Source: Candidatus Vicinibacter proximus (GTDB lineage Bacteria > Bacteroidota > Bacteroidia > Chitinophagales > Saprospiraceae). From it: a DNA stretch of 64,000 nucleotides. Within the stretch, counting starts at the first letter, position 1, and the number at the start of each line of letters is the position of its first letter. The notes beneath the pieces are model-generated. The model did no database searches, was not told where the DNA came from, and was given only the letters and a program-made list of their open reading frames with translations. The translations under genes were made by a program, and so were the position numbers. Where the stretch lies: contig JADJOE010000003.1 of the NCBI GenBank assembly GCA_016713905.1, forward strand, positions 1,798,001-1,862,000, read 5' to 3'. Below are positions 8,995 to 16,423 of the stretch, in pieces.

Positions 8995-9501
8995 ATGAAA
9001 TTTTCTATTCATTTAATTTTTGCTTTGATCATTTCTACATTTGGCTTGTCCTTTCTGAGCAGTTGTGGAAAAAATAATAAAAAAGAACAAACCCAAACCA
9101 CTGAAAATTCAGGTACTAAAGTTAAGCCACCAAGCAGCAATCAGGACACTCTATACATTATTCCAAATTCCGCTGTCTTTTATAAACCGGATAGCATTCA
9201 GCTCCTAAAAATAAAATCACTGACAGAGCAATGGATTTTTGAAGGAAGTATGCATGAATATGAATTCCAGATTCGCAATGCCAAAATAGTACTTAAAAAA
9301 GATTGGCCTGAAATCCATATTTTGGACGAAACGGACAGTCGATTTCTGACCTTTCAATATACAAATGGAAGACTAGAAACCATTGACCTAAATCAATATA
9401 ATGATCCATATGGGATGTTCCTCTATAATGGCCAAAAGCCTCCCGTTTTAGTGGACATGACAAATGTCGATCAGGCAATCTACTTTTATTTCAAGCAATA
9501 A
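8995..9501 (+). CDS. Lipoprotein of unknown function
   Basis: 168 residues. Lipoprotein signal with lipobox FLSSC, then a low-complexity linker rich in Lys/Thr/Gln. A compact domain of about 115 residues follows (TLYIIPNSAVFYKPDSIQLL onward) with alternating strands, containing WPEIHILDE and ending AIYFYFKQ. I do not recognise the family. It has its own gap after the terminator and precedes an RND transporter on the same strand by under 100 bases. Confidence 0.65.
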   Translation: MKFSIHLIFALIISTFGLSFLSSCGKNNKKEQTQTTENSGTKVKPPSSNQDTLYIIPNSAVFYKPDSIQLLKIKSLTEQWIFEGSMHEYEFQIRNAKIVLKKDWPEIHILDETDSRFLTFQYTNGRLETIDLNQYNDPYGMFLYNGQKPPVLVDMTNVDQAIYFYFKQ

Positions 9502-9596
9502 ATAAAAATTCAGCTTCATTAAATAAATGAAAAAAAAATAAGTTTTTAACTTTTGCTTGTTACCATAAATGTTTCTTGATCCTGAAATATAGAGAA

Positions 9597-11861
9597 ATGA
9601 AAGAAATCCAGTCAAAGCCAATTCTCGCAATTATTTCTTTTATTACTCTATTAAGTCTGATTTCATTTAAGAGTTTATCATTTGACTTTCAGATAGAAGA
9701 CTTTTTTCCAAAACACGATAAAGATGTAGAATTCTATTACAATTTTCAGGATAAATATAATGCCCGTATAGATGAAAATGCCCTAATCATTGCTTTGCAA
9801 AATAACAGTGGAATTTTTAATAAACTATTTCTTAAAAAAATAGATAGTCTCACCTTTCTGTTAAATAATTTACCCGACATCTTAAAAGTATACAGTATAT
9901 CCAATACAAGTAATATTTACTACGTTGGAGAGAATTTAATCATAGAACCCCTTATCCATTTCAATACGCCAGATAAATATATTGAAGACTCCATTAGATT
10001 ATTTAACGCACCTGAATACCGCAACTTATTCATTGGTAAAAATGGCCCGGTAATAGCCATCAGTGTATTCATTAATGATTATCTCAGCAAGGCCAAACAA
10101 ATAGAACTCGTAACCCGTATAGATAGTTTAGTTGCCAGATTTAACTTTGATGAAGCCCACTCTGCATGCAAACTTAAAGTTGAAGCAGCATACACTCAGG
10201 AAATAAAAAAGAATCTGTTCAAATTCCTTTTCCTTTCCATTCTTTTGGTTTGCATTACCCTATACCTGATTTATAAATCTGCAATAGATACCATAATTCC
10301 ATTGGGTATAATTTCTATATCTGTAGTGTGGATGTTGGGTGTAATATCTCTTTCAAAACATCCTATTGGTATTTTGTCCAGCCTATTGCCCCCCTTAATC
10401 GCGACCATAAGCCTTTCCAATATCATTTACTTGAGCACCAAATACCGAGAACTGATCCTTACCGGATTGTCCAAATCAGAAGCAACAAATCAAACCTTTC
10501 GTCAAATTGGTTTAGCGGCCATTCTTAGCTCCTCCACAAGTGCTCTGGGGTTCTATACGCTTTCTCTTTCTCCAATAAATCCTGTCGGAAGTTTTGGCCA
10601 ATTTGCCGCTATTGGCATTTGCATTTCTTGCATTTTGACCATAACCATTTTGTATTTATTCTTTCAAAGTAGTTTTCAGAATAATTCCAACTCAATAATA
10701 AACACCTCCAGATTTTGGCATAGGATTTTGGATAAAACATTCACTAACCTTTTAAAATTCAGAATTACCGTCATTACTACACACTTAATTGCGCTTACAA
10801 CAGCAATCTACTTCATGAGTAAGGTGGAAGTAAATGGCAGCTTAATCGGAGAAATTCCAAAACACCACCCGATACTTGCAGACAAAGATTTTATGGAACG
10901 CGAATTTGGAGGAATGCGTAGTTTTGAAATGGTACTGGACGCTGTGGATCCACAAAAGTCATTTGATCATATTGAAACCTTAACCAATGTCCAGGAAATT
11001 GAAAAATTTCTTAAAGACAGTTGTAATTTAGAATTTATCCTCTCGCCAATTCCCATGTATAAAGCAGCAAATAAAGCATTTTCAGGTGGCTCCTCTCAAA
11101 ATTATATTCTCCCTTCAAAGCAAGATCAATTGGCTATTTATAAAGAAAAAATCAACCAAACCCAATATGGTGAAGATCTGATGAGATATCTGTCCGCCGA
11201 TGGAAACACCCTTAGGATCAGTGGAAAAATGCCGGATATTAACCTCAAGGATTTTAAAGCTGTAGAAAAAAAAATCGAAAATTACTTTTCCGCAAATCAT
11301 TTGAATTCAAAGATCAAATACACCCTAACCGGATCTTCTCAAATTTTGGATAAAATACCGGAATACCTGGTTAAGAATATTTTGCCTGGTTTAGTGATTG
11401 CATTGATATTACTTTCATGTATCTCTTTATTTTTATTTAGAAATTGGAAAATCATTCCTATTGTGACTTTTACCAACATCCTGCCCCTGGCTTTTGTGGC
11501 TGGTATAATGGGAATGTTTGGAATATTTTTAAAGACAGATACAGCCATTATCTTTTCAGTTTCTTTTGGCATGTCCGTGGATAATGCCATAAATTACATA
11601 AATCGCTACAGAACAGAAGTAAAGAAAAATCAATCTATAGAGGATGGTTTAAGGGCTGCATTCTTACAAATTGCCAAACCAATGGCCATAAATACTTTTG
11701 TCCTGGTGATTGGGTTTATGAGCCTGATGTTCTCTGACTTTGGGAGCATTTTTTATATTGGACTATTGATAACCTTGGTGTTGATTTTTGGACTTATATG
11801 TAATTTAAGCCTTCTTCCTGTTCTGGTATCCCTCCTTATTAAAGAAAAAGGAAAATATTAG
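9597..11861 (+). CDS. RND-superfamily MMPL-type transporter
   Basis: About 754 residues. Layout is that of MMPL/HpnN-like RND permeases: TM1, a large periplasmic domain (residues about 30-200), TM2-6 (KFLFLSILLVCITLYLIY to ILYLFFQ), then TM7, a second periplasmic domain and TM8-12. The second half carries FGMSVDNAINYINRYR, the TM4-equivalent motif with the proton-relay Asp. Such proteins export lipids, hopanoids or small amphiphiles using the proton gradient. The ATG at 9597 is taken as start; an in-frame TTG at 9576 would add seven residues (ILKYRE-like, also seen in relatives), so it cannot be excluded. No membrane-fusion partner or outer-membrane channel lies next to it. Confidence 0.85.
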   Translation: MKEIQSKPILAIISFITLLSLISFKSLSFDFQIEDFFPKHDKDVEFYYNFQDKYNARIDENALIIALQNNSGIFNKLFLKKIDSLTFLLNNLPDILKVYSISNTSNIYYVGENLIIEPLIHFNTPDKYIEDSIRLFNAPEYRNLFIGKNGPVIAISVFINDYLSKAKQIELVTRIDSLVARFNFDEAHSACKLKVEAAYTQEIKKNLFKFLFLSILLVCITLYLIYKSAIDTIIPLGIISISVVWMLGVISLSKHPIGILSSLLPPLIATISLSNIIYLSTKYRELILTGLSKSEATNQTFRQIGLAAILSSSTSALGFYTLSLSPINPVGSFGQFAAIGICISCILTITILYLFFQSSFQNNSNSIINTSRFWHRILDKTFTNLLKFRITVITTHLIALTTAIYFMSKVEVNGSLIGEIPKHHPILADKDFMEREFGGMRSFEMVLDAVDPQKSFDHIETLTNVQEIEKFLKDSCNLEFILSPIPMYKAANKAFSGGSSQNYILPSKQDQLAIYKEKINQTQYGEDLMRYLSADGNTLRISGKMPDINLKDFKAVEKKIENYFSANHLNSKIKYTLTGSSQILDKIPEYLVKNILPGLVIALILLSCISLFLFRNWKIIPIVTFTNILPLAFVAGIMGMFGIFLKTDTAIIFSVSFGMSVDNAINYINRYRTEVKKNQSIEDGLRAAFLQIAKPMAINTFVLVIGFMSLMFSDFGSIFYIGLLITLVLIFGLICNLSLLPVLVSLLIKEKGKY

Positions 11862-12022
11862 ATAGACATGAAAATCATCGGAACGAATGACCGCAATCAT
11901 TTGTTGAAACAAATTGTGTTACTACATTGCACTATGTTTCTTGTAATTTCAACCGAAGGTGCTTGAATTCAAGGGTGTGTGTGTTCTAATCATTTTTTAT
12001 TTTATCACTTAAATCAGAAATC

Positions 12023-12424
12023 GTGAGAAATTTAGTTTTCGCTTTCGCTTTTATCTTTACTGCATGGATCCTATCGACAAATGCAGTTTCAGCACAAAAG
12101 CCATGGGATGCACCTGCAAAATCTGCCTCCATGGCAAATCCGGTTAAAACCAGCCCGGCTTCCGTAGCTGCCGGCAAATCACTTTGGGTTAAACATTGTC
12201 AGTCTTGTCATGGTAAAACGGGCAAGGGGGATGGTTCAAAAGCCGCCCAGCTCAAAACCGAACCTGGCGATTTTACCACTGCAAGTTTTCAAGGTCAATC
12301 TGATGGGTCTATTTACTATAAAACCGTTACAGGTCGCGATGACATGCCGAGTTTTAAGAAAAAAATACCTGATCAGGATGATTTGTGGAATTTGGTCAAT
12401 TTCGTAAGATCTCTAAAAAAATAA
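12023..12424 (+). CDS. Mono-haem class I cytochrome c
   Basis: 133 residues from a GTG start. Signal peptide to AVSAQ. A single haem-binding motif CQSCH (Cys 59, Cys 62, His 63) in the classical KSLWVKHCQSCHGKTGKGDG context, and Met 108 in RDDMPSFKKKI as the likely axial ligand; it ends in the usual C-terminal helix (DLWNLVNFVRSLKK). A secreted periplasmic electron carrier. It lies upstream of the Fe-S/NrfD gene group but is separated from it by a strong terminator, so it is probably a separate transcript serving the same electron path. Confidence 0.9.
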   Translation: MRNLVFAFAFIFTAWILSTNAVSAQKPWDAPAKSASMANPVKTSPASVAAGKSLWVKHCQSCHGKTGKGDGSKAAQLKTEPGDFTTASFQGQSDGSIYYKTVTGRDDMPSFKKKIPDQDDLWNLVNFVRSLKK

Positions 12425-12431
12425 TCATCTT

Positions 12432-12473
12432 AAACCTCCGTTTGAATCTTTCGATTCGAGCGGAGGTTTTTTT
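12432..12473 (+). terminator. Rho-independent terminator after the cytochrome c gene
   Basis: AAACCTCCG (12432-12440) pairs with CGGAGGTTT (12461-12469), with an inner GAATC/GATTC stem, followed by a run of T. It starts 8 bases after the stop codon. Confidence 0.85.
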
Positions 12474-12614
12474 AATCCCCGACCCTACCTCATTTTGTAG
12501 TGTCTAAAGATCCGGGATTCATTCTTCAATTTCTATTTGTAGTTAGTTTATTGCTTGTTGTTCGCGCTGTGTCAGCTGCGAGCACGGTTATTCCACTTTA
12601 AATTTTGAACAATT

Positions 12615-12839
12615 ATGACAAAAAATATGATCACAAGAAAAAGTTTTATCCTATGGGGGACTTCTGTAATTGCCTTTGCGTCTTTGTTCAAAACAAAACT
12701 GTTCAACAAAATGGAGACGCCCGGCACTTCAAAATTTCTAACCCAGGATGGCAGATTGGTTGAAGTAGAAAATAAACATGTAAAGAAAAGTGGCATCAAA
12801 ATGCTCACCACAGAGCTGCTGCATTGGATTAAAAAATAG
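12615..12839 (+). CDS. Small Tat-like protein of the Fe-S/NrfD operon
   Basis: 74 residues. The N-terminus MITRKSFILWGTSVIAFASL looks like a weak Tat or anchor signal (Arg-Lys instead of Arg-Arg). After it, FLTQDGRLVEVENKHVKKS closely parallels a segment of the next gene's product (LLSVTGEIIEVDKAYLKP), so this seems to be a free-standing copy of that protein's N-terminal region. It is 22 bases upstream of the Fe-S subunit gene. Function unknown; a small subunit or assembly factor of the same complex is an inference. Confidence 0.65.
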   Translation: MTKNMITRKSFILWGTSVIAFASLFKTKLFNKMETPGTSKFLTQDGRLVEVENKHVKKSGIKMLTTELLHWIKK

Positions 12840-12861
12840 TTGACTTCTAAACAAATTTAAA

Positions 12862-13803
12862 ATGAAGGACGAAAAAGATACTTCCAGACGAGATTTTATC
12901 GGACAGGGATTACTTACTGTTTTAGCTCTGTCGTCATGCGGAGAAAAAGCTAACCCATTTCATCCCGGCGACGAGGTAAAGCCATCCGGAGAAAAAGTAA
13001 AATTACTATCTGTCACAGGAGAGATCATAGAAGTAGATAAAGCATATTTAAAGCCTGTTCCGGATGTACCGCATCTGTCGAACGAAGAAGAAAGAATTGG
13101 AATTCCGGGTAAAAAATTTGCGATGGTCATCGACCTTTCCAGATGTAAAAACCTTAAAAAATGTCAAGAAGCATGTAACCATATGCATCATGTTCATCCA
13201 GGTCAAAGTTGGATAAAGGTTTATTCCATGCAAGATGCCGATCATTCTGCTCCTTATTGGCAACCAACCACGTGTATGCATTGTGACGAACCTCCTTGCG
13301 TAAAGGTATGTCCTGTGGACGCAACTTTCAAACGACAGGATGGGATTGTTCTCATCGATAGCGACAGGTGTGTAGGATGTAGATTTTGTATGGCCGCTTG
13401 CCCTTATTCCACAAGGGTTTTTAATTGGGAAGAACCAAAAATTCCATTAGAAATCGCCCAGCAACCTTACCATTGTGAGACAAGTGTTCCACAAAAAAAA
13501 GGAACAGTCGGGAAATGTGATTTTTGCCCCGACATGGTAAGAAAAGGTGAATTGCCTCATTGCGTTTCTTCTTGTCCAAACGGGGTGTTTTTCTTCGGTG
13601 ATATGAACGAAGATTCTGTGACCAATGGCGCCGAAACATTTAAATTTTCTGAACTCATAAAAGATAAAGCCGGGTACAGACTTATGGAGGACTTAGGAAC
13701 CAAACCAAGTGTTTACTACCTCCCACCGGTGAACAGGAACTTCCCTTATGAAGCAGGATTAGAAAATGAAGCTGCAAGGGAAAAAGAAATGACCAAACAT
13801 TAA
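12862..13803 (+). CDS. Tat-exported 4Fe-4S dicluster-type electron-transfer subunit (DmsB/NrfC/ActB-like)
   Basis: 313 residues. Twin-arginine signal SRRDFIG (residues 8-14) and a lipobox-like LALSSC (Cys 26). Ferredoxin-type cysteine groups: C95, C101, C105 (first group, with Leu 98 where a fourth Cys is expected); C138, C141, C146, C150; C170, C173, C176, C180; C219, C222, C234, C238. So three full clusters and one probably reduced cluster are expected. The family passes electrons between a membrane quinol subunit and a partner. It lies 10 bases before the NrfD-type gene. A catalytic molybdopterin subunit is absent from the whole neighbourhood. Confidence 0.88.
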   Translation: MKDEKDTSRRDFIGQGLLTVLALSSCGEKANPFHPGDEVKPSGEKVKLLSVTGEIIEVDKAYLKPVPDVPHLSNEEERIGIPGKKFAMVIDLSRCKNLKKCQEACNHMHHVHPGQSWIKVYSMQDADHSAPYWQPTTCMHCDEPPCVKVCPVDATFKRQDGIVLIDSDRCVGCRFCMAACPYSTRVFNWEEPKIPLEIAQQPYHCETSVPQKKGTVGKCDFCPDMVRKGELPHCVSSCPNGVFFFGDMNEDSVTNGAETFKFSELIKDKAGYRLMEDLGTKPSVYYLPPVNRNFPYEAGLENEAAREKEMTKH

Positions 13804-13813
13804 ATTCCTACCT

Positions 13814-15136
13814 ATGAACTCTACATCGATTGCTAAATCCGACAAAATAATTAAAGATCTACTTCCAAAAAAATTTGGAAGGATGGGTACGATTTGGGTA
13901 GCGTGTTTGCTCTTGATTTGTGCATTTGGAGCATATGCCTACTTTCTCCAATTGAAAGATGGACTTACTGTTACCGCTATGGGAGATTATGTTTCCTGGG
14001 GAATATACATATCCAATTTCGTTTTCTTTGTTGCCATAAGTTTGGTTGGTTCGCTAATAACTGCCATCTTCCGTTTGGCAAATATCCATTGGAGTACTCC
14101 AATAACTAGAATTGCCGAAATCATTGCGGTGTCTGCAATATTCTTCGCATCCTTGATCATCATTGTGGACATGGGTCGTCCGGAAAGACTCTTAAACTTG
14201 TTTTTGCACCCAAGACTACAATCGCCAATAGTTTGGGATGTCGTAGTTATCGGCACCTATTTTTTGATCAGTCTTTTACTACTTTACCTTCCCCTGTTGC
14301 CGGATCTGAAAATCATGATCAAAAATAAAAACACCGAACCAGGATGGCTTAACAAATTGTATCGCTTTCTTGGATCTTTTTGGCAAGGGTCCGCAGATCA
14401 AAAGAAAATAAACAATCATTCGATTACCATTCTGAGTATTATGATTATCCCCGTTGCCTTTTGTATCCACACCGTGACTTCATGGCTTTTTGCAACAACA
14501 TACAGACCGGGATGGGACAGTACAAATTTCGGGGCTTATTTTGTATCCGGTGCTTTTCTGGTCGGTGCCGGTGGTGTAGTGACGGCGATGTATGTTTTTC
14601 GTAAAGTGTATAAGTTAGAAAAATACATTACAGACATGCATTTTGAAAGAATGGGCAAGGCTGTAGTTTTACTCGCCTTTTTATATCTTTATTTTAACAT
14701 CAATGAATATCTTGTTCCGGCATTTAAAATGAAAAAGCCGGAAGAGGCGCACTTAACAGAACTCTTTACCGGACATTTTGCACCAATGTTCTGGTTTGCT
14801 ATTATTGTCGGTATGCTCTTGCCAATAGCCATATTGATCACTAAACAGGGTCGAAAACCAACCTGGGTATTTGCTGCAGGTGTTATGGTGGTTGTGGGTG
14901 CATGGTTTAAAAGATATCTGATCGTTACGCCTACCCTACTACATCCTTTTTTACCGATGCAGGATGTGCCCGAGAAATTTATGTTCTATTTCCCTACCTG
15001 GCAAGAATGGGCCATAGCCATGGGATCCTTGGCCGGGGCCTTGTTGGTGATTACCATATTCGCCAGGATTTTCCCTATTATTCCTATTCATGAAACAATT
15101 ACAGGAGAAGATGAAAACGCTGAACAACTTATTTAA
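13814..15136 (+). CDS. NrfD/PsrC-family membrane quinol-interacting subunit
   Basis: 440 residues with about ten transmembrane helices, for example WVACLLLICAFGAYAYFLQL, FVFFVAISLVGSLITAIFRL and FWFAIIVGMLLPIAILIT. Typical NrfD/PsrC features are visible: WGIYISNFVFF, IIIVDMGRPERLLNLFLHP and HTVTSWLFATTYRPGW. It should sit in the inner membrane and oxidise or reduce the quinone pool, exchanging electrons with the Fe-S subunit encoded 10 bases upstream. Its 3' end overlaps the next gene by 26 bases (taking that gene's start at 15111), a sign of translational coupling. Confidence 0.9.
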   Translation: MNSTSIAKSDKIIKDLLPKKFGRMGTIWVACLLLICAFGAYAYFLQLKDGLTVTAMGDYVSWGIYISNFVFFVAISLVGSLITAIFRLANIHWSTPITRIAEIIAVSAIFFASLIIIVDMGRPERLLNLFLHPRLQSPIVWDVVVIGTYFLISLLLLYLPLLPDLKIMIKNKNTEPGWLNKLYRFLGSFWQGSADQKKINNHSITILSIMIIPVAFCIHTVTSWLFATTYRPGWDSTNFGAYFVSGAFLVGAGGVVTAMYVFRKVYKLEKYITDMHFERMGKAVVLLAFLYLYFNINEYLVPAFKMKKPEEAHLTELFTGHFAPMFWFAIIVGMLLPIAILITKQGRKPTWVFAAGVMVVVGAWFKRYLIVTPTLLHPFLPMQDVPEKFMFYFPTWQEWAIAMGSLAGALLVITIFARIFPIIPIHETITGEDENAEQLI

Positions 15137-16016
15137 ATCATACTTACTGCCGGTAGTCATTTTTGCTTTTGCAATCCCTTCATGGGCTCAAAAAGATACT
15201 GCGGAAGTCGTAAAGAAAAAACCGTTTCTAAGTCTAAAGTATTTCAACATCCAAAATGAAATTCATTATTTGGTTTTTCAGGGAATGTTAAAATCAAAAA
15301 CAAACCTGGAACCATTGGCTAAAAGAAATCTGACCGTCTTTCTAAATGATGAAACGGAGGCGTCAAATAAAATTGGAAGTTTTGTAACGGATTTTGAAGG
15401 AAGAGCAAACATCCAGATTCCAGTAGCGTTCGCAGACGCATGGAAACAATCCAATCAACATAAATTCATCGCCATCCTGGATTCAGTAGATGAAATGGGC
15501 GTTCTACAAACGGAAACCGAAATCACAAAATTCAAATTATTGTTGGACACGCTCAACGAAGAGGATGTTCGTAAAATTAAAATTTCCTGCCTCGAACTTA
15601 CCGATACCTTGTGGACACCGGTAGCTGACGTGGAAGTACGCGTGGGGATAAAAAGATTGTCTTCCATTTTGCCGGTTGGGGAAGAAGCTACAGCAACGAC
15701 CGATTCTTCAGGTACAGCCATCGTCGATTTCACCATTGATTCAATACCCGGTGACGCTCAGGGAATGATTTTCATTGCTGCAAAAATAGAGGACAATGAT
15801 GTTTATGGAAATCTAAGCTATGAAATGAAAGTGCCATGGGGCAATGCAAGTTCCTACACCAATCCTTATGGTAAAAGATCCCTTTGGGCAACAGGAGACA
15901 AGGTGCCAATGTGGTTACTTACCTTGGCATGTGGCATTATATTCTCTGTTTGGGGTACATTGATTTATTTGGTTCTTCAACTCTTTAAAGTCCGAAAATT
16001 AGGCTTAAAGGCTTGA
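15111..16016 (+). CDS. Membrane-anchored periplasmic protein of the Fe-S/NrfD operon
   Basis: About 301 residues. Signal peptide (LPVVIFAFAIPSWAQ), two beta-rich Ig/transthyretin-like regions (residues about 25-135 and 140-245; each has an 'EGRANIQIPV' or 'SGTAIVDFTI' type strand), and a C-terminal transmembrane helix (MWLLTLACGIIFSVWGTLIYLV) with a basic tail. No haem or metal motif is visible. The ATG at 15111 is chosen because it is preceded by the purine-rich GGAGAAG and begins a standard signal peptide; an ATG at 15090 is possible. It overlaps the NrfD-like gene, so it is presumably a structural subunit of the same complex. Family not recognised. Confidence 0.75.
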   Translation: MKTLNNLFKSYLLPVVIFAFAIPSWAQKDTAEVVKKKPFLSLKYFNIQNEIHYLVFQGMLKSKTNLEPLAKRNLTVFLNDETEASNKIGSFVTDFEGRANIQIPVAFADAWKQSNQHKFIAILDSVDEMGVLQTETEITKFKLLLDTLNEEDVRKIKISCLELTDTLWTPVADVEVRVGIKRLSSILPVGEEATATTDSSGTAIVDFTIDSIPGDAQGMIFIAAKIEDNDVYGNLSYEMKVPWGNASSYTNPYGKRSLWATGDKVPMWLLTLACGIIFSVWGTLIYLVLQLFKVRKLGLKA

Positions 16017-16423
16017 TGGTTTTTGTAAATTAAGACGATCCTATAAAAGAATTTTCTTTATCCTAGAAATTTTTCAATTCAGTGATGAATTGAATGGAGG
16101 AGATTGATTTTTTTTCATATGTAGACAGAAAAGGATTTTCGCTTTTTTGAAAGTAATCTCCTTTTGTTTTCCTAAATGAATGGCAAGCTTCAATTTAGGG
16201 ACATATTTCATTCAGCTTTTTATTAATTTGCCTAATTACTTCAATAAGCGTTAAAAATTGGTGGTGAATGAAGTATTTATTGACCCCAATTTAGAATTCC
16301 ATAAAACGATTGGTTTATTTTAATCCTATATGATTGAGTACAAAAAGGCCTCTTGATCTCTTTCTATATAAGAGTCCAGGGATTCATATCTTTGTACTTT
16401 CCTCTTAGACGATAAACCAATTT
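16017..16423. other. Intergenic region before the CotH-type gene
   Basis: About 400 AT-rich bases with no credible gene. A short perfect hairpin (CAATTCA 16075-16081 with TGAATTG 16086-16092) lies about 60 bases past the operon end, without an adjoining T-run. A TATCTTTG box lies near the right end. Confidence 0.45.
16387..16394 (+). promoter_or_regulatory. TATCTTTG, candidate Bacteroidota -7 box for the CotH-type gene
   Basis: Matches the TAnnTTTG consensus 29 bases upstream of the start codon. No convincing -33 TTG at normal spacing. Confidence 0.35.
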
